Part shown: piece after piece, positions 1-8,277 of the stretch
How positions within the stretch are numbered: position 1 is the first letter of the stretch
Layout: each line of letters starts with the position of its first letter
Assembly (NCBI GenBank): GCA_013696265.1
Contig: JACCYX010000275.1
Span: forward strand, 1 to 9,947
DNA from: Chloroflexia bacterium
GTDB taxonomy: Bacteria > Chloroflexota > Chloroflexia > Thermomicrobiales > UBA6265
Reading direction: 5' to 3'
Length of the DNA stretch: 9,947 bases
Program-made: the position numbers and the translations under genes
Notes under the pieces: generated by a model
The model's input: the letters and a program-made list of their open reading frames with translations, nothing else
Told to the model about the DNA's origin: nothing
The model's database searches: none

Positions 1-471
1 GGTGTCCTGTGGCTGGAAGAGCCCCTGGGGCGCTACGAATTCGACACCCTGACGCGGCTGGCGGCGGCCAGTGACCTGCCGATCGCCGGGGGCGAGAACA
101 ACATCGGCCTGCACGAGTTCCGGTTACTCATCGACCAGAATTGCTACGACGTGATGCAGCCGGATGCGCTCGTTTGTGGCGGGCTGAGCCTCTTGCGCAA
201 GGTTGCGGGTTACGCGCAAATGCACCACAAGCCGATCGCCCCGCATCACGGCGGCAACGGGTTTGGCATCGCCGCGCACCTCCATCTTTGCGCATCGCTT
301 GCGAACGCGACCTGGCTGGAACTATTGCAGGACCCGCCGGCCCTGGAAGTCGAGGAGTTCCAGGGACTGCTGGCGACGCCCCTGACGCCGGATGCCGACG
401 GGTTCGTCCGCGTGCCGGAGGGACCCGGACTGGGTGTCGAGTTGAACGAACGGTGGAAGAGAGCGGACTAA
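1..471 (+). CDS. Enolase-superfamily dehydratase/racemase (MR/MLE type), C-terminal part
   Basis: The reading frame is open from base 1 to TAA at 469-471, so only the last 156 residues are seen and the start lies upstream of the window. The visible part is the C-terminal half of the metal-dependent barrel: WLEEPL near residue 4, GGEN near residue 30 (the Glu fits the third metal ligand of the family), MQPD followed by CGGLS around residues 51-63, and PHHGGNGFG around residues 80-88, where the family carries its catalytic His region. It ends in GPGLGVELN, the usual closing strand. Family members abstract a proton alpha to a carboxylate, mostly dehydrating or racemising sugar acids such as galactonate, mandelate or rhamnonate. 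The substrate cannot be read from this fragment. The gene converges on the sugar operon, so it is not part of that transcript, but it may serve the same catabolism. The family is sure, the substrate is not. Confidence 0.9.
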   Translation, partial: GVLWLEEPLGRYEFDTLTRLAAASDLPIAGGENNIGLHEFRLLIDQNCYDVMQPDALVCGGLSLLRKVAGYAQMHHKPIAPHHGGNGFGIAAHLHLCASLANATWLELLQDPPALEVEEFQGLLATPLTPDADGFVRVPEGPGLGVELNERWKRAD

Positions 472-510
472 CGCGGTCCGCAACCTGGCGATTCAGAGGC
501 GCCCGTGATG

Positions 511-686
511 GTCTGGACTCCGCATTTCATACGAACTTCGCGTGATTGGTCGGTGATGGATGCTCGGTCCGGGGGTGGGCGGACAACAGGATCGACCAGA
601 TCGGTGGTGTCCAGACGTAGTTCACGGTCGATCCAGGTCCGCCCGTACGCATTGCAGATGCCTGGGTGATGAGCCGAAGTTCGTAT
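511..686. repeat. Nested and interleaved inverted repeats in convergent intergenic region
   Basis: Four pairs of perfectly complementary segments lie between the two convergent genes. Outer arms: ATACGAACTTCG at 529-540 and its reverse complement at 675-686 (12 bp). Inside: GGGCGGAC at 577-584 with GTCCGCCC at 637-644, and GATCGACC at 590-597 with GGTCGATC at 626-633. Together these make a 16-bp stem with a 5/3-nt internal loop and a 28-nt terminal loop (598-625). In addition GTCTGGAC at 511-518 is complementary to GTCCAGAC at 609-616 inside that loop, which would allow a pseudoknot. The right outer arm ends on the first base of the hydrolase stop codon. Possible roles are a bidirectional terminator (though no U-tract is visible), an mRNA 3' stabiliser, or a MITE-like palindromic insertion. 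I see no clear target-site duplication. Confidence 0.6.
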
Positions 687-3276
687 CAGGTGGCGGCCTC
701 TCGATCCGGGTCGTCCCGGACGTGGAGCAAGCGGACCGGGCCGAACAGGCCGGAAACGGTTTGCCCGTTCAAGACGAACGGGGTCGGGCTCACCGCTTGC
801 AGGTAGGGACCGAGCGTGTTCGCCACGATGACCTCGATTGCCGCAACGCCTGCGGCCGCCCGCAGGGCTGGCGTGATCTCGACCCGGTAGGGCGCCGTCA
901 CGCAGGTTCCCATCGCCTGGCCGTTGACCTTCACCTCGACGGAGCCACGGACATCGCCAAGGTCCAGGTACACGGCGCCGTCCGATGGCGGCTCCGGCAG
1001 CCGCACCTCCTGTTGGTAACGAACCATGCCGGAGTAGCCGGCCAGTCCCAGGCGCTCCCAGTCGCCCAGTGGCAACCGGCCGGGGCCGACCTCGTAGGAG
1101 AGCGGGGCCGTGAGCGCCGCCCCGCCCGCGTATCCCGGCACCGTCTCCACGATGAGGTCGAGCACGCGTCCCACCCGGTCCGGTCCGGGCAGCGACACGG
1201 TCCAGCCGGTGCCGGGCGTGCCATCCGCCTCGCCAAGCGCTTCGCCATCGAGCGTGGCGGTGGCGTGGCCGGCCACGGGAATCGTTGCCCGCACCGCTCC
1301 GGGCGGCACGACACACCGCAGGCGTTGCGTCATGCTGGCCGCCTCCGTGTACGGCGCGAGCGGCACCACGACACCGGGGTCCGCCGCCTCGCCCTCCAGC
1401 CAGGCCGCACCGGGAAGGGGATGTGGCCGCTGGCGCAGGTGCGCCAGTTGCGGGTCGCCAGCCGGTCGCGCCTCGATCGCGAGTTCGGCGGGACGATCGT
1501 CGCGGGTGACGGTCCACGCCGGATCGGTCATCAGCCACAGATCGTCGGACCCGTCCTCGAACCGCACCACGCCATCGACCACCAGCGTCACCGGAAGCGC
1601 CGTGTCGTCGATTCCGATCGCCAGCACGTGCTCGCCCGGCGCCAGCAGGTCCGTAATGTCGTACCTCTGCGTCGCCGAACCGTCGCCGTAGGGCAGGTAG
1701 CCACCCTGGCGGCCGATCTCGCGGCCGTCGAGCAGGATGCGGGCGGGGCCACGTGTGCCGACCTGAAGGGTGCCCGACCGCACCGCCCGGTCGATGGTGA
1801 AGCAGGTGGCGAAGCGGACCTCGGTTTCCGGTTCCGGATTGCCCGCCACGGTGAGGCGGTCGGGCCGGCGGCAGCGCTCCATGTCCGTGATCAGGGCGAA
1901 CCAGGCCCGCAACGTCAGGGCGTCGTGCCGGGAGGTGAGCACGAGGTCCACCGTGTGCGGGCCCGGCTCCAGGGTGACCGGCGCGGCGCTCTGGTACCGA
2001 AGGTTCTCCTGGGGATCGATCGCCACGTCCCGGCCGTCGATCTGGAGGCACTTGGTGGCCGCCGCGCCGATCACGAACCACCCGCCGAAGACCGCTCCCG
2101 TATTCAGGTCGAAGCCGAACCGGAGCCGAACTGACTTTCCGGCGGCGACGGTCCCAAACTCGATGAACTCTTCCGGGACGTGACCGGCCGGTCCCAGGTG
2201 ACGCCGGTGGATCGGATCCTTGTGGATCCCGCGCGCGAGTGACCAGCTTGCGGTCTTCCACCGCGCCGGGTTGCCGGTGGGGGCCAACGCGGCGGCATCG
2301 CCAGGCCCGGTCCATTGGGCGCGCGGCCCGTAGGTGGCGACGATGGGCCGGACCTCCGCCGCATCTCCGGGGTCCGTGAAGGTCCAATGCTGGACGGGCA
2401 TTGGAGCGGGGGAGGCGGGAAAGGTGAAGTCTCCCCACTGGTTGTCGAGTGTCGGGGCAAGCACCACGTCCCAGGTATCCTCGAGCTGGGCGATCACCCT
2501 GGTGACCATCGCGTGGACCGGTGCCCCGTCCTCGCCCTTTCCCCAGACCAGGATGGCGCACGGCGCCGGGTCGAACGGAAGGTCGACTTCGACCCCGCCC
2601 GGCACCGCCCGGCATCGCGATCGCGGAACCAGGGTCCGGGTTCCCTGGAATGGGTTCCAGAGCTCGGGAATACCTTCGACGTCGCGGACCCGGATCGTCA
2701 TGTCGCCGGCGTAGGCTGACCGGTCGAAGTCGATCGTCGCGACGGGCCGGCCGGAGATCCGGCTGGCGCCGGGAAAAGCCGCGGGCACGAACACCACGGT
2801 TGCGTCATCGATTCGGCGGACCAGGGTTGGCACCGGAGCGTCGACCAGCCCGGGCGTGGCGGCGAGCCGGGCGCGGAGACCCTCGATGTCCATGACCGTG
2901 AGGCGGGCGGTGAGCCGTTCGAGCAGATGGTCGGGATCGTCCCCAGCCAGGCTGGTGGGCGGACACCCCACGGCGAGGATGTCGCCGCCGTCCTCGGCGA
3001 ACCGGACGAGGGTTGCGGCCGTTGCGGGGTCGAGCACGGTGCAGGCCGGCAGGATGAGCGTGCGATACGATTCGCCGGCAATCTGGAGCCGCCCATCGCC
3101 GGCGGTTGCCGTGGCGATCGACGCATCGTCCAGGATGTCGAAATCCACACCGGCCGCGTCCAGCGCCCCGGTCTGCTGGTTGTACCAGACCATCTTGCCG
3201 ATGAGCGCCTGGTAGGCCTCGTGCGCCGCCGCGGCCTCGGGCGAGACCGCGCCGTCCAAACCGATCCCGCTCTGCT
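686..3276 (-). CDS. GH106-like glycoside hydrolase, C-terminal part (after frameshift)
   Basis: This is the downstream frame of the large hydrolase. It reads openly to TGA at 686-688; the first possible start is only a TTG at 3259, so I take it as a continuation of the 4646 gene rather than a separate gene. It opens with QQSGIGLDGAVSPEA and a region resembling the beta-galactosidase trimerisation/GATase-like domain (ILPACTVLD, then FAEDGGDILAVG). Several beta-sandwich stretches follow. The last 120 or so residues (WERLGLAGYSGMVRY, VYLDLGDVRGSVEVKVNGQ, SGLFGPVRLL) look like the galactose-binding, jelly-roll domain found at the end of GH2- and GH106-type enzymes. If the frames were joined by removing one base, the whole enzyme would be about 1,319 residues, a plausible size for GH106-like proteins. 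Substrate is unproven; alpha-L-rhamnosides are the family's known substrates. Confidence 0.75.
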
Positions 3277-4646
3277 GGGAACACCACGCCCACGTCGCAC
3301 CGGTGCGCGCCGGTGCTCAACAGCCGGCAGAGCCGGGCGACGGCATCGGCGAAGGTGCGGTAGTGCGCCCAGTACGGTTGGCGCCAGTCGGTGGCCGGCG
3401 GCGCCCATTCGAACCAACCCCCACGGGTGCTGTAATAGGTCGCGTGCGGGTTGTACAGGTTCGCCCCGGCCCGTAGCCATGGCACCAGCCAGTCGAAGGT
3501 TTCCTCCAGGGTGCCGCCCCAACCCGAGGTGTGGAAGGACTCGATCCAGACGCGCTTGTGCCCGTACAGGTGGGCGAGCGACGAGTGGATCTTGGCGTCG
3601 CCGTGATGATCGGAGCCAGGGGCGTTGAACCACCGGTGCGTCTTCATGTAATCGGCATAGAGGCGAACCGTGCCCGTGGGATCTCCGGACCGGGCCGGCT
3701 CCTGCTGGTCCACGCCCACCGTCAGGCCCCGCTCGTCATGCCACGCGTGGAGGGGGCGGAAGAAGGCGCGTTCGGCCAACGCGGCTCTGGTCGCGTGATA
3801 GTCGTGCCGGATCCGTCGCTCCTGGCCGTCGAGGTCGTCCCACAGCCCATCGAGCCAGGGCAGAGGATCGTAGCCGTGGGTGCGTTCGAACTCGCTGGCG
3901 AAGTACTCGCTCCAGCGTGGCACGGGGGGAAGCTCATCCTGGAACGAGCCAACGATCACGTCCCCAAAGTAATCGCCCACCTGGCGCTCGAACTCTCCGT
4001 GGATCGTATCCAGGAGTGCCGCGCAGGCGTCGACGTTGAAGTAAGCGAAGCCGCGTTTCGCGGTGTAGTACAGGCTGAGGCGCACGCTGCCTGGGCCGCT
4101 CCAGGCGGCGGTTCCATCGACGACGGGGATAGTTTCAGGCAGTCCAACGGGCCGGCCGGTTGGGTCCAGGCCGCGCACCGAGGCCGTCAGCGCAACGCCA
4201 TCCGAGGGGCAGGCGATGGTGACTGGAGCCGGACCGTCCCGCGTCATGCGTTCGATCGTCTGTCCGGCGAAGCCCTCATTGCGGGCGATGAGCTGGCCCT
4301 GGATATTCGCTCCCGAAAAGCCGATCTGGTCGTAGAACCAGATCCGCATCCCCACGTGGCGGGCGTGGTCGCACACGGTGCGGAACATCGCCCACCACGC
4401 CGCGCTCATGAATGGCGGATCGTCGGCGAAGTGGCCATAGAGAGGGCCGGACGGCGCCAGGTTGATGACCACGAGATTCCAGACACCGCCATCCCGGTAT
4501 CGCTCAAGCTGCCATTTCAGCCGCTCGGGGTCGAGCGCATCGCCACTCCACCACCACAGCGGGCACGGCGAATACTCGGGGTCGGCGCGTCGAAACTGGT
4601 CGAACAGCTCGTCCTTCGTTGCCGTGCGCAAGCCTGCCAGGGTCAC
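3277..4646 (-). CDS. GH106-like glycoside hydrolase, N-terminal catalytic part (before frameshift)
   Basis: The start is GTG at 4646, chosen because GGAAGGA lies about 8 bases upstream and the family-like sequence begins soon after. No signal peptide is seen, so the enzyme should be cytoplasmic. PLWWWSGDAL near residues 29-38 matches the aromatic N-terminal motif of GH106 alpha-L-rhamnosidases and related uncharacterised hydrolases. Candidate acidic catalytic residues are Glu238 in FQDELPP and Glu369 in RVWIESFHTSGWGG, both in the barrel; these are inferred from context, not from alignment. Family-like sequence runs to VVFP near residue 457 and then turns to arginine-rich noise, although the frame stays open to a stop at 2805. 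The correct sequence resumes in the next frame at about 3276. The gene lies 75 bases downstream of the MalG-type permease, same strand, so it is probably co-transcribed with the importer. GH106 itself is likely but not certain; hydrolase fold is firm. Confidence 0.75.
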
Positions 4647-4721
4647 GAATGGTCCTTCCCGCGGGATGGTGAGAACGTCGATTCGCCGCGTGCGTCTGGC
4701 GGGTTGCTGGCCCGTGTCTCG

Positions 4722-5555
4722 CTAAAGCTTGAGCGCGCCGCTGGTGAGTCCTTGCACGTAGTAGCGCATCAGGAAGGAGAAGACGATCGCGAGCGGAACA
4801 CAGGCAATCGCATAGGCGGCCATCAGGGTGCCGAACTGCGATGAGGAGTGGGTTTCCGCGTTGCCCTGGAGGCTGACGAGCGCGATGGTGAGGGTGCGGT
4901 AGTTCTCCGAAAGCAGGAGCGACGGCAGAAGGTAATCGTTCCAGAGCGGCACCACGTTGATGACGACGACACTGACCAGCACCGGGACCGAGAGCGGCAC
5001 CACGATCTTGCCCAGGATGTGCCACTCGCTGGCGCCGTCCACGCGGGCGGCATCGACGAGATCCTTGGAGATCCCGCCAAAGAACGTGCGCAGCACGAAG
5101 ATCGAAAATGCCTGGCCACCCGCGATGTACGGCAGGATCAGGCCGCCCCAGGTGTTCGAGATACCGGCGAAATCGAGCCGCCTGATCTGCAAATACAGGG
5201 GGATGAGCGTTAGCACGCCCGGGATCAGCAGCAGGGCAAACACCATCACGAACAGGAATCGCCGCAGCGGGAAGCGCATGAAGGTGAAGGCGTAGGCGCT
5301 CATCGCCGCGATAGTCACGATCCCGATCACGCTCGCCGTCACGACGACGACGGAGTTGAAGATGGGCCGGATCACGACCTCGAACGCGTCCGCGAAGTTG
5401 CGCCATTCGAAGGAGACCGGGAGCCCCAGGGGATCCTGTGAATAGGCAATTTCGGACTTGACGGAGTTGAGCAGCAGGAAGGCCAGCGGAAAGAGGGCCA
5501 GCAGGGCCAGCAGGACCAGCACCAGATGGCGAGCGGCAGCAGGCAATCGATTCAT
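4722..5555 (-). CDS. Carbohydrate ABC transporter permease, MalG type
   Basis: This is an intact 277-residue inner-membrane permease, the usual length for MalG-type (CUT1) subunits. Six hydrophobic segments are visible, at about residues 9-30, 65-88, 99-121, 135-157, 186-208 and 243-263. The ATPase-docking EAA loop is clear at about residues 168-188 (DAARVDGASEWHILGKI..P). The ATG at 5555 is preceded by GAAGAAGGGA on the minus strand, a good ribosome-binding site about 9 bases upstream. It starts 46 bases after the MalF-type stop and is followed 75 bases later by the hydrolase. It would pair with the MalF-type subunit to form the channel for an oligosaccharide or glycoside. It is the only gene of the operon with no visible lesion. 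Confidence 0.93.
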   Translation of the reverse strand: MNRLPAAARHLVLVLLALLALFPLAFLLLNSVKSEIAYSQDPLGLPVSFEWRNFADAFEVVIRPIFNSVVVVTASVIGIVTIAAMSAYAFTFMRFPLRRFLFVMVFALLLIPGVLTLIPLYLQIRRLDFAGISNTWGGLILPYIAGGQAFSIFVLRTFFGGISKDLVDAARVDGASEWHILGKIVVPLSVPVLVSVVVINVVPLWNDYLLPSLLLSENYRTLTIALVSLQGNAETHSSSQFGTLMAAYAIACVPLAIVFSFLMRYYVQGLTSGALKL

Positions 5556-5601
5556 CGTGACATCCCTTCTTCCGGCCAGGTTACCGGCGGCACGCGGGCG
5601 C

Positions 5602-5952
5602 TCATTCGCGGTTGAGGAGCTGGCCGAGCGCGGTCAGGACGATGATGACCACGAACAGCATCAACGCGATCGACATGCTGTAGCCGAACTCGCCGTAATC
5701 CACCGCCGTTTCGTACATGTAGTACGAAACGGTGTAGGTGGAATACCCAGGGCCGCCCCTGGTCATCACGAGGGGCGTGACGATGTTTTGCCCGCTGTTG
5801 ATGATGGCCAGGATCAGGAGGAGCTTGAACTGCGAGGCCACCATCGGGATCTCGATGGTGAAGACGCGTCTCAGGCCCGACGCGCCGTCGAGCTTGGAGG
5901 CTTCGATCACTTCCCCTGGAATGTTTTGCAGGCCGGCGTAGAAGATCAGCAT
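5602..5952 (-). CDS. Carbohydrate ABC transporter permease, MalF type, C-terminal part (frameshifted)
   Basis: This frame begins at MLIFYAGLQNIP, which in intact MalF-type permeases follows directly on a phrase like PWVSAFN, the last residues of the preceding frame. The EAA loop that docks on the ATPase is visible (EVIEASKLDGASGLRRVF), followed by two membrane segments (FKLLLILAIINSG and IALMLFVVIIVLTAL) and a stop at 5602-5604. An ATG happens to sit at 5952, but there is no reason to think this is an independent gene: alone it lacks the first membrane segments. Joined to its upstream part by removing one A, it gives a permease of about 309 residues, normal for the family. Confidence 0.85.
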   Translation of the reverse strand: MLIFYAGLQNIPGEVIEASKLDGASGLRRVFTIEIPMVASQFKLLLILAIINSGQNIVTPLVMTRGGPGYSTYTVSYYMYETAVDYGEFGYSMSIALMLFVVIIVLTALGQLLNRE

Positions 5953-6532
5953 TGTTGAAGGCGCTGACCCATGGGAACCCCATGAAGGCCAGCGAGTACA
6001 AGGCGATATTCGGATCCCCGATCCAGAGGCGCGTCAGCCCATCGAGCCCCAGGCTCTCGAGGATGACATTGACCAGGCCGTCGCTCTCGTAAAAATAGCG
6101 CCAGAGCAGGATCGACACAATCGACGGGATGATGATTGGGATCACGAAGAGGGTGCGGTACAGGTAGCGGGAACGGTCGTCCGTGACGTGGAAGATGAGC
6201 GCCGCCACCACGAACGCCGGGATCACCATCAGGAAGATTTCGATCGCGGCCCAGATCAAGTTGTTCTTGACCGCGATCTCGAGCACGTAGTCGTCGAACG
6301 CCCGCCGGAAGTTGTCGAGCCCAATCCATACCGGCTCGTTGAACCCATCCCAGTCGGTGAATCCGCCGGTGAGGGCGCGGTACGCGGGGTAATAGAGGAA
6401 ATACCCGATGAACACGAACGTCGGCAGCACCATGAGGTAAGCCGCCAGGTACCGGTTCCACCGGTCGCGGGTGCGGAGCGACACAACCTTCGTGCTGGCG
6501 GTTTCTACGGCAATCGGATTCCGGATGGTCAT
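5953..6532 (-). CDS. Carbohydrate ABC transporter permease, MalF type, N-terminal part (frameshifted)
   Basis: The start is ATG at 6532, about 107 bases after the solute-binding protein stop. The ribosome-binding site is weak (GGGGT some 10 bases upstream). Residues 1-193 are typical MalF-type sequence. A charged N-terminus is followed by a membrane segment at about 28-48 (YLAAYLMVLPTFVFIGY), a periplasmic stretch with GLDNFRRAF near 71-79, and further segments at about 90-113, 127-144 and 177-187. After PWVSAFN the frame runs into nonsense (NADLLRRPAK...) and stays open by chance to 5552. The frame carrying the EAA loop starts one base later. The lesion is an extra T in the plus strand at 5952-5953 (AACAATG where AACATG is expected on the coding strand). 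Confidence 0.85.
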
Positions 6533-6560
6533 GATCGCTACCCCACGACAGGGAGGGCGG

Positions 6561-6599
6561 CGGTCCGGCCCCGTATTGGTTGTCCGCGGGGCCGGACCG
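6561..6599 (-). promoter_or_regulatory. Strong intergenic hairpin between binding-protein and permease genes
   Basis: A perfect 13-bp GC-rich stem (6561-6573 with 6587-6599; arms CGGTCCGGCCCCG and its complement) encloses a 13-base loop. It lies in the 107-base gap after the solute-binding protein stop and before the MalF-type start. No U-tract follows on the minus strand, so it is not a classical intrinsic terminator. Position and shape match the malE-malF situation in enterobacteria, where hairpins protect the 3' end of the binding-protein message and give it higher expression than the permeases. That role here is inference. Confidence 0.6.
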
Positions 6600-6639
6600 G
6601 ACCGGCATCAGGCGAGGCGTTGGGCCGCTTCTCGCCCGC

Positions 6640-7596
6640 TCAGGAGGCGAAGCACGAATCGATATCGAGATCCGGGTTGTCTTCTTCGTACCCCTGCACG
6701 CCCCGGTCCAGCTCGCGCTGAAACTGGTTGGCCGCTTCCTCGAGTTCCAGGTTGCCAGAGAGGTATAGCCCGAAGAGCCGCTCCCAGCTCGGCAGGATCG
6801 TGGCGCTCGAGTTGCCGATGTTGACGACCCTGAGGCCGGTGTTGGCTTGTTCGGCGAAGGTTTCGAGTCCGGTCACTGGCGTTGTGCCGGGCCAGGTGGG
6901 CGCGAAGCTGCCAAGCTCGTTGACAACTTTCTCGATGACCTCCGGGGTGCCGATGTAGTGCAGGAAGTCGATGACGGCGGCTTCCTTGCCTTCCTCTTCG
7001 AGCGTCGTGTTCGACTCGGGCGTGGACATCGCGTACTGGAACGCGGCGTTCGGCCCACCGACGACGCCCGCGACATCGACATTGGTAGCGAATTCGATGT
7101 CCTCCGTCGTCAGTTGGGGGAAACTGAACGAGCCGAGCTCGAACTCGATCCCAACGGTCTGCAGGGTTCGCGGGATCCAGCTGCCGCTGTAGAACATGGC
7201 GGACTGGCCGGCCTGGAAGTCTTCCTGCGCGCCTTCATCCGCAACCGAAAGCTCCTGGGCGAGGTACTCCGGCGACCAGAGATCGGTCAGGCCCTTGAAG
7301 AATGGCCACCACGCCATGAACCGGGGATCGTCAGTGGACAGGATGCCGGCCTTGATGGCGGCCGCTTCGTCCTGGGGCGATTGGCCAGGCGAGCCGTCGC
7401 ACCCGGTGAGCGCCTCGTACTCGGTCGAGTAGAAATCGGAAAGGAAGTGGCGCCCAAACCACGATGGGTTCCAGGAACCGGCACAGGGCGTGATCCCAGC
7501 CTCGTTCAGGCGGGTCGCGGCGTCGATCAGCTCGGACCAGCTCGTTGGCGCCGCCTCGATCCCGGCCTGGGTGAAGAGATCCTGGTTGTAGAGCCG
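6640..7596 (-). CDS. Extracellular sugar-binding protein (family 1), C-terminal part (frameshifted)
   Basis: This is the downstream frame of the solute-binding protein, ending at 6640-6642. From about 7596 it gives RLYNQDLFTQAGIEAAPTSW, the typical hinge phrase of family-1 sugar-binding proteins. Later features are GQSAMFYSGSWIPR, SFSFPQLT, VDVAGVVGGPNAAFQYAMS and the closing helix WERLFGLYLSGNLELEEAA. An ATG at 7614 in this frame (MATSWARLYN) makes it look like a separate gene, but it lacks the whole first lobe and a signal peptide. The preceding frame ends in GAVYIINGDFVGTA, which should run straight into LYNQDLF. The protein would catch the carbohydrate outside the membrane and deliver it to the two permeases encoded downstream. 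Confidence 0.85.
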   Translation of the reverse strand, partial: RLYNQDLFTQAGIEAAPTSWSELIDAATRLNEAGITPCAGSWNPSWFGRHFLSDFYSTEYEALTGCDGSPGQSPQDEAAAIKAGILSTDDPRFMAWWPFFKGLTDLWSPEYLAQELSVADEGAQEDFQAGQSAMFYSGSWIPRTLQTVGIEFELGSFSFPQLTTEDIEFATNVDVAGVVGGPNAAFQYAMSTPESNTTLEEEGKEAAVIDFLHYIGTPEVIEKVVNELGSFAPTWPGTTPVTGLETFAEQANTGLRVVNIGNSSATILPSWERLFGLYLSGNLELEEAANQFQRELDRGVQGYEEDNPDLDIDSCFAS

Positions 7597-7834
7597 TGCC
7601 CACGAAGTCGCCATTGATGATATAGACCGCGCCGGAGGGCGCGGTCGTATAGGCGATGACGGTCGGGTTCATCGCTTCACGCCAGGGGGCGTCGCCTTCG
7701 ATGTACGGATTCGGGGCATCGTACAGGTCGGTCAGGTCGCGGGCGATTCCAACCGGCAGCACGCCGTTCATCTGGCCGCTCTGGACCCAGAAGACGTCCC
7801 AGAGTTCCCGGCCGGCCCCCGTGACACGGACCGT
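7591..7834 (-). pseudogene. Sugar-binding protein, middle segment between in-frame stop and frameshift
   Basis: This stretch is in the same frame as the N-terminal part, directly after the TAA at 7835-7837, and contains no start near its beginning. It reads TVRVTGAGRELWDVFWVQSG, then MNGVLPVGIARDLTDLYDA, then GAVYIINGDFVGTA, the expected ligand-binding first-lobe sequence of a family-1 binding protein. It then loses the frame around 7588-7598, where one base too many (or two too few) separates it from LYNQDLF. An ATG at 7771 could start translation inside it, but the product would be meaningless. Its clear homology shows that the stop and the shift interrupt one original gene. Confidence 0.8.
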
Positions 7835-8155
7835 TTACAAGTAGTCGCTGATCTCTTCGTCGATGAATCGGATGGTGATGCCGGGGTGCTCGGCCTGGTA
7901 GGCGTCGGCCACTTCCTGGAAGGCAGTCAATTGGTTGGCGTTGGGAAGCTGCGAATTGGGGGTGTAGGCCTGCGCATAGAAGGTGATTTCGCCCTGCCAC
8001 CCAGAGTCCTGCGCCCGAGCCGCCTGTCCCGCAAGCGCGGCCCCGGCCAGGCCGGCGGCTCCGGCCTTGACCGCATCCCGGCGAGAGATAGAACGCGGGG
8101 CGACCTCCGCCTGCTTGGCGTCTGCGCGACGTGGGAACACTGCAAATGCTGTCAT
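7835..8155 (-). CDS. Sugar-binding protein, N-terminal part with Tat signal (ends at premature TAA)
   Basis: The start is ATG at 8155, preceded by GAGGTGAT about 6 bases upstream on the minus strand. Residues 22-50 look like a twin-arginine export signal: SISRRDAVKAG, a hydrophobic Ala/Gly stretch and a cleavage-like ARAQD. The mature part begins EITFYAQAYTPN and contains QEVADAYQAEHPGITIRFID, the usual first-lobe pattern of family-1 solute-binding proteins. Translation stops after SDYL at an in-frame TAA (7835-7837), yet homologous sequence continues in the same frame. With the stop read through and one base removed at about 7590, the protein would be about 504 residues. It is the first gene of the operon. 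Confidence 0.85.
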   Translation of the reverse strand: MTAFAVFPRRADAKQAEVAPRSISRRDAVKAGAAGLAGAALAGQAARAQDSGWQGEITFYAQAYTPNSQLPNANQLTAFQEVADAYQAEHPGITIRFIDEEISDYL

Positions 8156-8277
8156 CTGGCATCACCTCAAACTAACGCCAACCCGGATGGTGGCACGGCT
8201 CGCTCGGTGAACGGAAGCGCGGGTCTCCTTCCCAATGAATATACGTGGGCGTCGGAGCGGGGCATCGTGGGCTGGCG

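Noticed and set aside
468..2615. A 715-codon open frame on the minus strand and a 524-codon frame at 560-2134 on the plus strand
   Set aside because: Both overlap the hydrolase. They are rich in Arg/Gly/Pro/His without domain motifs, as expected of shadow frames in GC-rich coding DNA.
3531..4844. A 437-codon plus-strand open frame opposite the hydrolase and MalG
   Set aside because: It is antisense to well-supported genes, spans the gap between them, and shows no recognisable fold or ribosome-binding site.
6847..7617. A 256-codon plus-strand frame opposite the sugar-binding protein
   Set aside because: It mirrors the binding-protein frame and has no family-like motifs; a shadow.
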